From Accumulibacter sp. (GTDB lineage Bacteria > Pseudomonadota > Gammaproteobacteria > Burkholderiales > Rhodocyclaceae), in NCBI GenBank assembly GCA_024235695.1, contig JACKLX010000002.1:124001-188000 (forward strand): 64,000 nucleotides of DNA, written 5' to 3'. The position numbers and the translations under genes were made by a program. Numbering within the stretch: the first letter of the stretch is position 1; the number at the start of each line of letters is the position of its first letter. A model generated the notes under the pieces. That model searched no databases. It was given only the letters and a program-made list of their open reading frames with translations, and was not told the DNA's origin. This document shows positions 21,009 through 30,895 of this stretch, in pieces.

Positions 21009-21581
21009 TTGCCGGCCGTTTCGCCGCCTGAAGTCGACGGTCTTACCGCGGCCAGCGAGGCGCCGCGTTCGGAGATCGTCGTCCTTGGCAAGATCGTGGG
21101 CGCACACGGCGTACAGGGCGCGCTTCGTGTCTTTCCTTTTGCCGACGATCCTGAAGGCTGGTCGCGGCTGCCGGCATGGTGGCTTGGTCGGGACGGCGAC
21201 GCTGCCGGTCTGTGGCGCCGGACGAGTCTGCTGAGTTGCGATGTGCGTAACGGTCTGTTGCTCGTCCGTCTGGAGGGCGTCGCCGATCGCTCCGCGGCGG
21301 AGGCAATGGCAGGCGTGCTGGTCGGGGTTCCGCAGACCGAATTGCCGGCGACGGCGGCGGGCGAGTACTACTGGGCCGAGCTCGTCGGCCTGCAAGTGAT
21401 CAATACGCGTGAGCAGTCGCTGGGCCGTGTTGTCGGGCTGATCGATACCCCGGCCAACGCCGTGCTACGGGTTGCCGACGACTCGCATGCCGAACGCCTG
21501 TTACCGTTCGTCGCAGCCGTCGTGCTGGAAGTTGACCTCGAGCGACGGTGCCTGCGCGTCGAGTGGGGGGCCGACTGGTGA
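21009..21581 (+). CDS. rimM: Ribosome maturation factor RimM
   Basis: A 190-residue 16S rRNA processing protein that assists 30S head assembly and binds S19. The N-terminal RimM domain has [21 protein letters not shown], and the C-terminal PRC-barrel has [12 protein letters not shown] and [22 protein letters not shown]. The start is TTG at 21009, four bases after the rpsP stop. No ATG is available before the conserved region. It overlaps trmD by GTGA. Confidence 0.96.
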   Translation: MPAVSPPEVDGLTAASEAPRSEIVVLGKIVGAHGVQGALRVFPFADDPEGWSRLPAWWLGRDGDAAGLWRRTSLLSCDVRNGLLLVRLEGVADRSAAEAMAGVLVGVPQTELPATAAGEYYWAELVGLQVINTREQSLGRVVGLIDTPANAVLRVADDSHAERLLPFVAAVVLEVDLERRCLRVEWGADW

Positions 21582-22381
21582 TTCCGTCAGGCGGCGCGCC
21601 GGGCGGGCGGCCGTTCGTGGTCGATGTGGTGAGCTTGTTTCCCGAGATGTTCAGGGCGCTGGCGGATGCGGGCGTCACCCGCAGGGCACTGGCCACGGGG
21701 CGCTGGAACCTGCAGTTGTGGAATCCGCGTGATTTCACCGCCGACCGCCATCGCCGCGTCGACGACCGCCCGTATGGCGGCGGTCCGGGAATGGTGATGA
21801 TGCCCGAACCGCTGGCACTGGCGATCGCGGCGGCAAAGGCGAGGCAACACGCGGCTGGCGCGCTTGCCAGTCGGGTCATTTGCCTTTCGCCACAGGGCGC
21901 GCTGCTGACCCACCGGCGTGTGCTTCGGTTGGCGCAGGGTGATGAGGCGGTGGTACTGGTCTGTGGGCGCTACGAAGGCATTGACGAACGGCTGATCGAG
22001 GCTTGTGTCGACGAAGAGATTTCAATCGGTGATTTCGTTCTCTCGGGCGGCGAAATTCCGGCGATGGCGCTGATCGACGCCGTCGTCAGGCAGTTACCGG
22101 GTGTGCTGAACGACGTCGAGTCGGCACAACAGGATTCGTTTGTGGCGGGCTTGCTGGATTGCCCCCACTACACGCGGCCCGAGCAGTATGACGGGCGGCG
22201 GGTGCCGGAAGTGTTGCTTTCCGGTCACCACGAGCAGATACGACGCTGGCGGCTGCAACAGGCGCTGGGTCGGACATGGCAACGACGTCCCGAGTTGCTG
22301 GCGGGGCGTTCCTTGTCAAAATCGGAAACGCAACTCCTGGTGAGGTTTCAGGAGCAATGCGGTCAGGACAATAATGCGTAA
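21578..22381 (+). CDS. trmD: tRNA (guanine-N1)-methyltransferase TrmD
   Basis: A 267-residue SPOUT-class methyltransferase that makes m1G37 in tRNA and prevents frameshifting. It has the N-terminal [11 protein letters not shown] strand, [14 protein letters not shown], the trefoil-knot motif [14 protein letters not shown], and [13 protein letters not shown]. The GTG at 21578 overlaps the rimM stop (GTGA). An in-frame GTG ten codons upstream lies inside rimM and adds no family sequence. Confidence 0.97.
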   Translation: MIPSGGAPGGRPFVVDVVSLFPEMFRALADAGVTRRALATGRWNLQLWNPRDFTADRHRRVDDRPYGGGPGMVMMPEPLALAIAAAKARQHAAGALASRVICLSPQGALLTHRRVLRLAQGDEAVVLVCGRYEGIDERLIEACVDEEISIGDFVLSGGEIPAMALIDAVVRQLPGVLNDVESAQQDSFVAGLLDCPHYTRPEQYDGRRVPEVLLSGHHEQIRRWRLQQALGRTWQRRPELLAGRSLSKSETQLLVRFQEQCGQDNNA

Positions 22382-22404
22382 TGCGCAGGCATGGAGTTTA
22401 TAAG

Positions 22405-22770
22405 ATGAATCTGATCGAGCAGCTTGAACAAGAAGAGATTGCCCGTCTGGGCAAAGTGGTTCCCTCATTTTCGCCTGGCGATACCGTCGTCGTCCAGGTC
22501 AAGGTCAGGGAAGGTACCCGGGAGCGTTTGCAGGCCTACGAGGGTGTGGTGATTGCCAAGCGCAACCGAGGCCTCAACTCGAGCTTCATCGTCCGCAAGG
22601 TTTCGTCGGGCGAAGGCGTCGAGCGTACCTTCCAGACCTACTCGCCACTGGTCGCAGCGATTGAGGTCAAGCGTCGTGGCGACGTTCGGCGTGCCAAGCT
22701 TTACTACCTGCGCGAGCGCTCGGGCAAGTCGGCGCGGATCAAGGAAAAACTGACGCGCAAGGCGCGCTGA
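22405..22770 (+). CDS. rplS: 50S ribosomal protein L19
   Basis: A 121-residue bL19 at the 30S/50S interface. It starts [12 protein letters not shown] and has [36 protein letters not shown], and the basic C-terminus [19 protein letters not shown]. The ATG at 22405 has a GGAG at 22393-22396. It is the last gene of the operon. Confidence 0.98.
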   Translation: MNLIEQLEQEEIARLGKVVPSFSPGDTVVVQVKVREGTRERLQAYEGVVIAKRNRGLNSSFIVRKVSSGEGVERTFQTYSPLVAAIEVKRRGDVRRAKLYYLRERSGKSARIKEKLTRKAR

Positions 22771-22797
22771 GCGACCGCGCAGCGACCATCGACGAAG

Positions 22798-22829
22798 AAG
22801 GGGGCGGGGTCGGGAGACGCCGCCGCCTT
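22798..22829 (+). terminator. Possible terminator after rplS
   Basis: AAGGGGGCGG (22798-22807) can pair with CCGCCGCCTT (22820-22829) with one mismatch across a 12-base loop, followed by TGCTTGT. The U-tract is weak. It lies between convergent rplS and folE2. Confidence 0.4.
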
Positions 22830-22848
22830 TGCTTGTGCGGTGCACTGC

Positions 22849-23667
22849 TCAGGCGCCGGCTCGCTTGTCGTCCTCGATCAGAGCGTACGCCGAATGATTG
22901 TGGATCGACTCGAAGTTCTCCGACTCGACCACGTAGGCATCGATCCGGCGCTCGGCGCTCAGGCGAGCGGCGACGTCGCGCACCATGTCTTCGACGAATT
23001 TCGGGTTGTCGTAAGCGCGTTCGGTGACGAATTTTTCGTCGGGGCGCTTGAGCAGGCCGTAAAGCTCGCAAGAGGCCTGCGACTCGACGAACTGCACCAC
23101 TTCCTCGATCCACAGGTGATCGTTGATCCTTACCGTCACCGTCACGTGCGAGCGCTGGTTGTGCGCGCCGCGTTCGGAGATCTCCTTGGAGCACGGGCAC
23201 AGGCTGGTGACCGGAACGACGACCTTGATCGTCGACTCGATCCGTCCATGGCAGATCTCGCCAATCAAGGTCACGTCGTAGTCCATCAGGCTTTGCACGC
23301 CAGACACCGGCGCGTCCTTGTTGATGAAGTACGGGAAGCTCATTTCGACATGGCCGGTCTCGGCCTCGAGCCGGTCTACCATGTCACGCAGCATGGCCGG
23401 GAAATTCTCGACCGAGATCTCGCGTTCATGGCTGTTGAGGATCTCCACGAAGCGCGACATGTGCGTGCCCTTGAAATTGTGCGGCAGGCCGACGTACATG
23501 TTGAACATGGCGATCGTGTGCTGCACGCCGCCGGACTTGTCGAGTACCTTGACCGGGTGACGGATAGCTTTGATCCCGACCTTGTTGATGGCTATCCGGC
23601 GGGTGTCGGCCGAGCCCTGGACGTCTGCCATCACGGCCGGGGCCTGCGGGGTTTCGGGTGCATTCAT
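22849..23667 (-). CDS. folE2: GTP cyclohydrolase FolE2 (type IB)
   Basis: A 272-residue cyclohydrolase that converts GTP to dihydroneopterin triphosphate for folate synthesis. It is a zinc-independent, structurally distinct substitute for FolE. The active-site motif [10 protein letters not shown], the [14 protein letters not shown] region and [10 protein letters not shown] near the C-terminus are characteristic. It lies 11 bp after dxs and is probably the last gene of the xseB-ispA-dxs-folE2 run. Confidence 0.95.
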   Translation of the reverse strand: MNAPETPQAPAVMADVQGSADTRRIAINKVGIKAIRHPVKVLDKSGGVQHTIAMFNMYVGLPHNFKGTHMSRFVEILNSHEREISVENFPAMLRDMVDRLEAETGHVEMSFPYFINKDAPVSGVQSLMDYDVTLIGEICHGRIESTIKVVVPVTSLCPCSKEISERGAHNQRSHVTVTVRINDHLWIEEVVQFVESQASCELYGLLKRPDEKFVTERAYDNPKFVEDMVRDVAARLSAERRIDAYVVESENFESIHNHSAYALIEDDKRAGA

Positions 23668-23678
23668 GGCAGCTCCTG

Positions 23679-25586
23679 TCAGTCCTTCCGGTTGTCCGGC
23701 TGGCCGCGTCCCGGCGGCCGGTCGGCAGCGTCCACGGCGTCCTGCCGGGCGCGCACCGCGGCAACGATCCCGTTTCGGTCGAGGCCGATTTCGGCCAGCA
23801 GGATCGACTGGTCGCCTTGATCGATGAAGCGGTCGGGAATTCCCAGTCGCAGCAGCGGCACGTCGCTGGCGAATTCTTCCAGCACACGCCCGATCTCGGC
23901 GCCGGCGCCACCGATCAGCGCATTCTCTTCGACGCTGACCAGCAGCGAATGTTCCGCGGCCAGGCTGGCGATCAGTTCGCGGTCGATCGGCTTGACAAAG
24001 CGCATGTTGGCTACCGTTGCGTCGAGCTCCTCGGCAGCTTCGAGTGCCGGCGTGAGCATGCTGCCGAAGGCGAGCAGCGCGACCCGGCTGCCACGTCGGC
24101 GCATTTCGCCCTTGCCAAGAGGCAGTCCGACCAGCGCCTGGTCGATGTCAACACCGGGGCCGCTACCCCGCGGGTAGCGTACCGCGCTCGGGCAGTCGAG
24201 GTGGTAGGCGGTGGTCAGCATCTTGCGGCACTCGTTCTCATCGGTCGGCGCCATCACCACCATATTGGGAATGCAGGTCAGGAACGAGATGTCGAAGGTA
24301 CCGTGGTGCGTCGGGCCGTCGGCACCGACCAGGCCGCCGCGATCGAGCGCGAAGACCACTGGCAGCTTCTGCAGCGCTACGTCATGCACCAGCTGGTCGT
24401 AGCCGCGCTGCAAAAAGGTCGAGTAGATCGCCAGAACGGGCCGCATGCCCTCGCAGGCGAGGCCGGCGGCGAAGGTCACCGCGTGCTGCTCGGCGATACC
24501 GACGTCGTAGTAGCGCTCCGGGTAACGTTCGCTGAAGCGCAGTAGGCCCGAACCCTCCCGCATCGCCGGAGTGATGCCGACCAGGCGCGGGTCGGCCGCG
24601 GCCATGTCGCACAGCCAGTCACCGAAAACCTGCGTGTAGGTCGGTTTGGCGCCGCTCTTGCTGCCGGCAATACCGACCTCCGGCTTGAATCTGGAGACGC
24701 CATGGTAGAGGATCGGATCGACCTCGGCGAGCTTGTACCCCTGTCCTTTCTTGGTGATCACGTGCAGGAACTGCGGCCCCTTGAGGTTCTTCAGGTTGAG
24801 CAGCGTCGGTACCAGCGATTCGAGGTCGTGTCCGTCGATCGGGCCGATGTAGTTGAAGCCAAGTTCCTCGAACAGCGTACCAGGCGTCAGCATTCCCTTG
24901 ACATGTTCTTCGGCGCGCTTGGCGAACTCCAGTAGCGATGGCGAGAAGTCGAGAATCTTTTCGCCGGCCTTGCGCGCGGCGTTGAAGGTACTGCCCGAAA
25001 AAAGGCGCGCCAGATAGCGGTTGAGTGCTCCCACCGGCGGCGATATAGACATGTCATTGTCGTTGAGGACGACGAGCATGTCGGCATCGGCGACGCCGGC
25101 GTTGTTCAGTGCCTCGAAAGCCTGGCCGGCGGACATTGCGCCGTCGCCGATGATCGCCACCACCTTGCGCGTCTCCTGTTTGATCTTGGCGGCCAGCGCC
25201 ATGCCGAGCGCCGCCGAGATCGAGGTCGACGAGTGGCCCACGCCGAAGGTGTCGTAGCGGCTTTCGCTGCGCTTCGGAAAGCCGGAAATGCCGCCGTGCA
25301 TGCGCAGCGTGGCCATGCCATCGCGCCGCCCGGTAAGCGCTTTGTGGGCATAGGTCTGATGGCCAACATCCCAGACCAGACGGTCGTGCGGCGTCTCGAA
25401 TACGTAGTGGAGGGCGACCGTGAGTTCGACCGTGCCAAGGTTCGACGACAGGTGTCCGCCGGTTCTCGACACCGACTCGACGAGGAAGGCGCGTAACTCG
25501 TCGGCCAGCTGTGGCAAGTGTCGGCGGTCAAGCTTGCGCACCTGCGCCGGATCGCTGATGGTGTCAAGCAGAGGGTAGGGGGTCAT
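23679..25586 (-). CDS. dxs: 1-deoxy-D-xylulose-5-phosphate synthase
   Basis: A 635-residue transketolase-like ThDP enzyme that condenses pyruvate and glyceraldehyde 3-phosphate, the entry to the MEP isoprenoid pathway. The ThDP motif is [15 protein letters not shown] to LNDNDMSIS. Other signatures are [28 protein letters not shown] and [18 protein letters not shown]. It is followed by folE2 and preceded by ispA, so isoprenoid precursor and prenyl-diphosphate synthesis are encoded together. Confidence 0.98.
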   Translation of the reverse strand: MTPYPLLDTISDPAQVRKLDRRHLPQLADELRAFLVESVSRTGGHLSSNLGTVELTVALHYVFETPHDRLVWDVGHQTYAHKALTGRRDGMATLRMHGGISGFPKRSESRYDTFGVGHSSTSISAALGMALAAKIKQETRKVVAIIGDGAMSAGQAFEALNNAGVADADMLVVLNDNDMSISPPVGALNRYLARLFSGSTFNAARKAGEKILDFSPSLLEFAKRAEEHVKGMLTPGTLFEELGFNYIGPIDGHDLESLVPTLLNLKNLKGPQFLHVITKKGQGYKLAEVDPILYHGVSRFKPEVGIAGSKSGAKPTYTQVFGDWLCDMAAADPRLVGITPAMREGSGLLRFSERYPERYYDVGIAEQHAVTFAAGLACEGMRPVLAIYSTFLQRGYDQLVHDVALQKLPVVFALDRGGLVGADGPTHHGTFDISFLTCIPNMVVMAPTDENECRKMLTTAYHLDCPSAVRYPRGSGPGVDIDQALVGLPLGKGEMRRRGSRVALLAFGSMLTPALEAAEELDATVANMRFVKPIDRELIASLAAEHSLLVSVEENALIGGAGAEIGRVLEEFASDVPLLRLGIPDRFIDQGDQSILLAEIGLDRNGIVAAVRARQDAVDAADRPPGRGQPDNRKD

Positions 25587-25656
25587 TTTCTTGTCGGGTC
25601 CTGCAGAGGCGCTCGGATTGTCGGGGTGGACCGCGGGCGGTTAGCGGAAGCGGTGG

Positions 25657-26580
25657 CTAGAACTTGCGCTGGGTTATGAAATCGGTCAACTCGACCAGGC
25701 GACGCTTGCGTTCGCCGAAGACCGCGAGGGCGTCAAGTGCCTGGCGCTTGAGATCGGCCGCGAATTCGCGGGCGCGTTCGAGACCCATCAGGCTGACGTA
25801 GGTCGGTTTCTCCGCGGCGGCGTCCTTGCCCGCGGTCTTGCCCAGTGTTGCGGTGCTGGCCGTACAGTCGAGAATGTCGTCAACAACCTGGAACAGCAGT
25901 CCGGCACGCTTGGCAAAGCGGTCGAGCGAGGCGTTTTCGGAGCTGCTCAGCGCCGTGCCGCACAGCGCCCCAAGCAGCACCGCGGCGCGGATCAAGGCGC
26001 CGGTCTTGAGCGCGTGCATCAATTCGAGTTCGGGCTGGTTGAGGCTGGCGCCGACCGATTCCAGGTCGATCGACTGGCCACCGGCCATGCCCAGCGAGCC
26101 GCTGGCGCGGGCCAGCAGGCGCAGCATTTCCACTTGCCGTGGTGGGTCGCCGAAATCCTCGCGCGCCAGCAACTCGAAAGCCAGCGACTGCAGACTGTCG
26201 CCGACCAGCAGCGCGGTCGCTTCATCGTATTCGACGTGGCACGTCGGCCGGCCGCGCCGCAGGACGTCATCATCCATCGACGGGAGGTCGTCATGCACCA
26301 GCGAATAGCTGTGGATCAGTTCGACGGCGCAGGCAACGAACTCCAGTCGATGCGCTGCGGCGGCGGTCAATTCGCCGGCGGCGAAAGCGAGCAATGGTCG
26401 TACCCGCTTGCCGCCGTTGAGCGTCGCGTAGCGCATTGCCTGGTGCAGGCGTCCCGGAATGGCCTCGCCGGGCGGCAAACAGCGAGCAAGGCAGGTTTCC
26501 ACCTGCAGCTGGGTGCTGCGCATCCAGTCGGTGAACGGCACGCCTTCGGCTTTGCACGTCGCCGAGGGGGGCGTGCTCAT
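25657..26580 (-). CDS. ispA: Farnesyl diphosphate synthase (polyprenyl synthetase)
   Basis: A 307-residue all-alpha trans-prenyltransferase that builds farnesyl diphosphate from IPP and DMAPP, feeding quinone side chains and undecaprenyl carriers. The first Asp-rich motif is HDDLPSMDDD and the second is DDILD. GGKRVRPLL is the IPP-binding segment. The start overlaps the xseB stop (ATGA). An in-frame ATG about 19 codons inside is possible but less likely. Confidence 0.96.
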   Translation of the reverse strand: MSTPPSATCKAEGVPFTDWMRSTQLQVETCLARCLPPGEAIPGRLHQAMRYATLNGGKRVRPLLAFAAGELTAAAAHRLEFVACAVELIHSYSLVHDDLPSMDDDVLRRGRPTCHVEYDEATALLVGDSLQSLAFELLAREDFGDPPRQVEMLRLLARASGSLGMAGGQSIDLESVGASLNQPELELMHALKTGALIRAAVLLGALCGTALSSSENASLDRFAKRAGLLFQVVDDILDCTASTATLGKTAGKDAAAEKPTYVSLMGLERAREFAADLKRQALDALAVFGERKRRLVELTDFITQRKF

Positions 26581-26864
26581 TCGGCGTCTCCACCATCAGG
26601 AGTGAAAGCGCGCAGGGCGCCCTTCTCAAGGATCTGGATTTGGCGCTCGGCGTCGCCGAGCTGCTGTTGGCAATGCTCGAGCAGTTCGCTGCCACGGCGA
26701 TAGGCGGCGAGTGACTCCTCGAGCGGCAGGCGACCGCCCTCCATGTCCTGGACGATCTGTTCGAGCTCGGCGACGGCGGCCTCGAACTTCAGAGCGCCAA
26801 GCGGTCTTTCGGCTTGGACGGACGTGGCCAGGTCAACCGGGGGCTCGGGTTTGCTTCGTGGCAT
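26577..26864 (-). CDS. xseB: Exodeoxyribonuclease VII small subunit
   Basis: A 95-residue XseB that partners XseA in single-strand DNA degradation. The family core is FEAAVAELEQIVQDMEGGRLPLEESLAAYRRG (about residues 34-65), with the following EHCQQQLGDAERQI helix. The ATG at 26864 is chosen; a TTG six codons upstream is possible. It is the first gene of the leftward xseB-ispA-dxs-folE2 run, the usual order. Confidence 0.94.
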   Translation of the reverse strand: MPRSKPEPPVDLATSVQAERPLGALKFEAAVAELEQIVQDMEGGRLPLEESLAAYRRGSELLEHCQQQLGDAERQIQILEKGALRAFTPDGGDAE

Positions 26865-27051
26865 GAGAGGGGCTCGAATCAAACCGCCGAAAATAGCGTA
26901 TTAGTGCCCTTCCGGTCAAATGGCGGAGACGGCGTGCGCGTCGGCGAGCACCCTCTCGCCGGTGGGGCAAACGGTGGCACGGGCCTCGGGCGGCAAGAGC
27001 TCCGCCAGCGGCAGTGGTGCTACACTTGTGCAACGACAACGGGAGGAGACC

Positions 27052-27417
27052 ATGATAGTCATCGAAAACCAGCCGAGGCGCGTCGAGGTCACGGTGTATG
27101 CGGAATTCACCCTCGCTGATTATCAGGAGTTCGAGAACGCCGTCAATTACGTGATCCAGTTCGAGGGGCAGGTAGACTTGTTCTTTGACTTGCGCGAAAT
27201 GGCCGATTTCACGCTCGACGTCGCCTGGGAAGACATCGTCTTCTCGCGCGCGCACGCCAACGACTTCAGGCGGATCGCCGTGCTCACCGAGAGCCAGTGG
27301 GTGGCCTGGAGCGCTTGGCTGTCGCAGATTTTCGTGCACGCCGACATGCGGGTCTTCGACGACGAGCTCGAGGCTCGTTCCTGGCTGGGCGAAGACGCCG
27401 CCGAGGGAGACGGGTGA
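27052..27417 (+). CDS. SpoIIAA-like (STAS/SEC14-type) protein
   Basis: A 121-residue single-domain protein with the pattern of the SpoIIAA-like family: MIVIENQPRRVEVTVYAEFT, then VDLFFDLREMADFTLDVAWED and RIAVLTESQWVAW, ending in an acidic tail. Such proteins have a STAS-like or CRAL-TRIO-like fold, but their ligands are unknown. The ATG at 27052 has a strong GGGAGGAG Shine-Dalgarno. A TGCTACACT extended -10 lies at about 27018-27026. Its stop overlaps the sulfurtransferase start (GTGA). Confidence 0.85.
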   Translation: MIVIENQPRRVEVTVYAEFTLADYQEFENAVNYVIQFEGQVDLFFDLREMADFTLDVAWEDIVFSRAHANDFRRIAVLTESQWVAWSAWLSQIFVHADMRVFDDELEARSWLGEDAAEGDG

Positions 27418-28262
27418 GCTACTCGACGCTGGTCAGCAGCACGATCCTCGCCGATCGCCTGAACGATCCGGGCTGGCGTGTCTTTGATTGTCGGCATCAA
27501 CTCGCCGATCCCGAAGCCGGTGCCCGGGCCTACACGTTGGGGCACCTGCCGGGGGCGAGCTTTCTGCATCTCGATCGCGATCTGTCGGGCGAAAGGAATG
27601 GCAGCAACGGCCGTCATCCCTTGCCGAATCCGTTGCGCCTCGCCGCCAGGCTGGGCGAGGCTGGCGTCTCGCAGGAAACGCAGGTGGTTGCCTACGATGA
27701 TTCCGGAGGCATGATCGCCGGCCGTTTGTGGTGGTTGCTGCGCTGGCTGGGTCACGACCGCGTCGCCGTTCTCGATGGCGGTATCGATCGCTGGCTGGCG
27801 GAAGGCAGGCGATTGTCGACCGAACAGCCGGAAGTGCTCGCGGCAGTTCTCCGTGTCGCGCGCCGCGACTCGGTGGCGAGCACCCAGGAGGTGCTCGCCG
27901 ACATCCACGAAGGCCGCTTCTGCCTGATCGACGCGCGCAGCCCGGATCGTTTTCGCGGCGAGAACGAAACCCTCGACCCGGTCGCGGGGCACATCCCTGG
28001 CGCGCGCAATCGCTTCTTTCGCGACAATCTCGACGCCGACGGCTGTTTTCGTCCGGCCGCCGAACTGCGCCGCGAGTTTCTCGCGCTGCTTGCCGGGATC
28101 GACGCGCGACAGGCGGTGATGTCCTGCGGGTCGGGCGTCACCGCCTGCCACAACCTGCTGGCGATGGAGATTGCCGGGTTGCATGGTGCGCGTCTTTATG
28201 CCGGCTCGTGGAGCGAATGGTGCAGCGATCCCTCGCGACCGCTTGCTTGCCAGACCCCCTGA
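27414..28262 (+). CDS. Thiosulfate/3-mercaptopyruvate sulfurtransferase (two rhodanese domains)
   Basis: A 282-residue tandem-rhodanese protein. The N-terminal inactive domain has WRVFDCRHQLADP, GHLPGASFLHLDRDLSG and YDDSGGMIAGRLWWLLRWLGH. The C-terminal domain has LIDARSPDRFRGE, GHIPGARN and the catalytic loop CGSGVTA with Cys at about residue 238. The loop is closest to mercaptopyruvate sulfurtransferases (CGSGVTA) rather than classic rhodaneses. The GTG at 27414 overlaps the previous stop, so the pair is translationally coupled. Confidence 0.92.
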   Translation: MSYSTLVSSTILADRLNDPGWRVFDCRHQLADPEAGARAYTLGHLPGASFLHLDRDLSGERNGSNGRHPLPNPLRLAARLGEAGVSQETQVVAYDDSGGMIAGRLWWLLRWLGHDRVAVLDGGIDRWLAEGRRLSTEQPEVLAAVLRVARRDSVASTQEVLADIHEGRFCLIDARSPDRFRGENETLDPVAGHIPGARNRFFRDNLDADGCFRPAAELRREFLALLAGIDARQAVMSCGSGVTACHNLLAMEIAGLHGARLYAGSWSEWCSDPSRPLACQTP

Positions 28263-28435
28263 TCGGCCATTTCGAAAGGAAGTGATCTGCCGTGTCGTGG
28301 TGGACGCGCAACGCGTGGCGGGCTGCAAGACCGGCCTGCGGCTTGCTGCCCATGACGGCGAACGTGGTATTCTTCATGACGATAGCTAGCTGGGCAGCCG
28401 AATCACGGCAACTGGTACTGAGGGGAAAACAGCGG

Positions 28436-29200
28436 GTGAGGCCAAGCATTGATCGGCCAGGCAAAAGGGCAGGGACCGCGATTGCTGCCGCGTCCGCGAT
28501 TGCCCATCGCGCCTGGCATGGCCGACGGGCGGCAGGCGCGGTGTCGGCAGCGGACGAGGCGACTGCGCCGGTGCGGCGGTGGGCCCTTGCCCGCCTGGCA
28601 CTGGCCTTGCTGTGCGCAAGCCTGCTGCCGGCGCCGGTGATGGCACTGACCGTCGGCAATGTCTTCGTTTCCTACGTCGACGGCGTCCCGCGCTATGCCA
28701 GCCAGCGTCTGGATGCCAGCTACCGGCTGTTCATTCGCGGCGACAAGGTCACCAGAGTTGCCCGCAAGTCGTCGGTCACGGTGGACAGCGAGAGCCGGCA
28801 GCGGGGCAGGCGGCAATTGACGCCACTGATCGAGCACTACGCCCGCGTTCATCAGTTGGCGCCGGAACTGATCGCGGCGGTGGTCGGCGTCGAATCGGGC
28901 TTCAATGCCAGTGCCGTCTCGCCGAAAGGCGCCACCGGCGCCATGCAACTGATGCCGGCCACCGCAGCGCGCTACGGTGTCACTAACGCCGACGATCCGG
29001 CACAGAACATCGCCGCCGGCGCGCGCCATCTCAAGCAACTGCTCGCCAGCCACCACGGCAATGTCGCGCTGGCACTGGCGGCCTACAATGCCGGCCAGGG
29101 AGCGGTGGCCCGCTACGGCAGTCGCATCCCGCCCTATCGGGAAACCATGCTCTACGTGCCGGCGGTGCTGGCTGCGGCGGCACGGGGGAGCCACCAGTGA
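28436..29200 (+). CDS. Lytic transglycosylase, SLT-type, at head of the pseudopilus operon
   Basis: A 254-residue protein in the GTG-start form (28436; GAGGGG upstream). It has a basic leader, a hydrophobic secretion segment (ALARLALALLCASLLPAPVMA), a short linker, and a C-terminal SLT domain. The catalytic Glu is in VVGVESGFNASAVSPKGATGAMQLMP, followed by TAARYGV and LALAAYNAGQGAV. It cleaves peptidoglycan glycan strands, presumably opening the wall for the envelope machine that follows. Alternative ATG starts at 28352 and 28376 would place the signal segment even deeper. The 3' end overlaps the pseudopilin gene (GTGA). Confidence 0.85.
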   Translation: MRPSIDRPGKRAGTAIAAASAIAHRAWHGRRAAGAVSAADEATAPVRRWALARLALALLCASLLPAPVMALTVGNVFVSYVDGVPRYASQRLDASYRLFIRGDKVTRVARKSSVTVDSESRQRGRRQLTPLIEHYARVHQLAPELIAAVVGVESGFNASAVSPKGATGAMQLMPATAARYGVTNADDPAQNIAAGARHLKQLLASHHGNVALALAAYNAGQGAVARYGSRIPPYRETMLYVPAVLAAAARGSHQ

Positions 29201-29676
29201 CCGCCGGTACGGCCCGCGTCGGGCGGCCGGCCGGCGGCACGAGAAGCCTGTCGGGCGGTCGTCGCACGCCGCTTGCCGCAAGGGGCTTCACCCTGCTTGA
29301 ATTGCTGGTGGTGGTGACCATCATCGGTTTGCTGGCCGCCTACGTCGGCCCGAAATACTTCTCGCAACTGGGCCGTTCAGAACAGGGGATCGCCAGGGCC
29401 CAGGTCGAGGCCTTTGCCCGCGCGCTCGATACCTATCGCCTGGAGGTGGGCCGCTATCCGACCACTGAGGAAGGCCTCAATGCCCTGCTCCTCAGGCCGG
29501 CCAACACGGCGAAATGGAACGGTCCCTATCTGCAGAAGGCAGTTCCCCCGGATCCCTGGGGTCGAGCCTACATGTACCGCGCGCCGGGCGCCAACAGCGA
29601 CTTCGAAATCGTCTCCTACGGCAAGGACGGCCAGCCGGGAGGGACCGGCGACGCCGCCGACGTCATCTATCCTTGA
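29197..29676 (+). CDS. gspG: Major pseudopilin, GspG-type
   Basis: A 159-residue type II secretion major pseudopilin. Prepilin cleavage is expected after Gly30 (ARG^FTLLELLVVVTIIG), with Glu at mature position 5. The C-terminal domain carries the GspG signature RYPTTEEGLNAL, then WNGPYLQKAVPPDPWGRAYMYR and SDFEIVSYGKDGQPGGTGDAADV, the usual calcium-site region. The 30-residue leader is longer than usual. The GTG start overlaps the transglycosylase stop. Confidence 0.93.
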   Translation: MTAGTARVGRPAGGTRSLSGGRRTPLAARGFTLLELLVVVTIIGLLAAYVGPKYFSQLGRSEQGIARAQVEAFARALDTYRLEVGRYPTTEEGLNALLLRPANTAKWNGPYLQKAVPPDPWGRAYMYRAPGANSDFEIVSYGKDGQPGGTGDAADVIYP

Positions 29677-29692
29677 CACGCGGGGGGCCAGG

Positions 29693-30895
29693 ATGCGCTT
29701 TGAGGTTCGTGCCTTGTCTCCCGATAACCTGATCGAGACGCACACTGTCGACGCCTCCGACGCCGGCGAAGCCGGCCAGCTGCTCAAGCAGCGGCAACTG
29801 CAGCCACTGTCGATCAGGGCGGCCGGCGCTTCGGCTGGCGAGGCGACGCGTATGCCGGGGCGAGGCGGCAGATCGTTCTCGCTGCTGCTCTTCAGCACCG
29901 AGCTGCTGGCCCTGCTCGAGGCCGGGCTGAGCCTGGTCGAGGCCTTCGAAGCGCTGCTCGACAAGGAGACGTCGCCGGCCGCGCGCGCTGTCCTGCAGTC
30001 GCTCGGCCGCGACCTGCGCGACGGCTTGCGCTTCTCGGCGGCGCTGGCTCGCCAAGCCGAAGTGTTTCCGCCACTGTACGTCGGCATCGTTCGGGCGGCC
30101 GAGGGGACCAGCGACCTGCCGCAGGCGCTGTCGCGCTACATCGACTATCAGACGCGGCTCGACATGCTGCGCAGCAAGGTGCTCAGCGCGGCGATCTACC
30201 CGGCCATTCTGCTGATCGTTGGCGGCGCCGTGACGCTGTTCCTGATGGCGTATGTCGTGCCGCGTTTCGCCGGGGTGTACCAGGGCAGTGGCCGCTCGCT
30301 GCCGTGGCTGTCGCAGCGGCTCCTCGACTGGGGGCAGTTGGTCGGCCAGCACGCCAGCGCCGCCTTCTGGTCTCTGCTGGTGTTGACTCTGGTCGCCGCC
30401 TACTGGTTGCGTCGTTTCATCCAGAGCGGCCGCTGGCTCCTCTTCCTGACCCGCTTGCCGGGTATCGGCGAGCGGGTCAGGGTGATCGAACTGTCGCGGC
30501 TGTATCTGACCACCGGCATGCTGCTCGAAGGCGGCATTCCGATCCTGGCGGCGCTGGACATCGTCGGCAATACCGTTTCGCCGAGGACCCGCGAGGCGCT
30601 GCGCGCTGCCCGTGGCATTGTTTCCGACGGTGGCACGCTGTCACAGGGTTTCGACAGCAGCGGCCTGGCGACGCCGGTCGCGCTGCGCTTGCTGCGGGTC
30701 GGCGAACGATCGGGGCAACTGGGGGTCATGCTGACCCGTTCGGCGCTTTTTTACGAAGGTGAGAGCGCGCGCTGGATCGAGCGTTTTGCCAAGGTCTTCG
30801 AACCGCTGCTGATGACCGCCATCGGCCTGTTGATCGGGCTGATCGTGATCCTTCTGTACATGCCGATCTTCGACCTCGCCGGAACACTGCAATGA
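29693..30895 (+). CDS. gspF: Type II secretion/type IV pilus inner-membrane platform protein, GspF-like
   Basis: A 400-residue polytopic protein with two GspF (PulF/PilC) domains. The first, from about residue 65, has STELLALLEAGLSLVEAFEAL; the second has ELSRLYLTTGMLLEGGIPILAALD. There are three membrane helices (about residues 165-190, 215-235 and 365-390). It anchors the pseudopilus and contacts the ATPase. The ATG at 29693 is 16 bp after gspG. The end overlaps gspE (ATGA). Confidence 0.93.
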   Translation: MRFEVRALSPDNLIETHTVDASDAGEAGQLLKQRQLQPLSIRAAGASAGEATRMPGRGGRSFSLLLFSTELLALLEAGLSLVEAFEALLDKETSPAARAVLQSLGRDLRDGLRFSAALARQAEVFPPLYVGIVRAAEGTSDLPQALSRYIDYQTRLDMLRSKVLSAAIYPAILLIVGGAVTLFLMAYVVPRFAGVYQGSGRSLPWLSQRLLDWGQLVGQHASAAFWSLLVLTLVAAYWLRRFIQSGRWLLFLTRLPGIGERVRVIELSRLYLTTGMLLEGGIPILAALDIVGNTVSPRTREALRAARGIVSDGGTLSQGFDSSGLATPVALRLLRVGERSGQLGVMLTRSALFYEGESARWIERFAKVFEPLLMTAIGLLIGLIVILLYMPIFDLAGTLQ

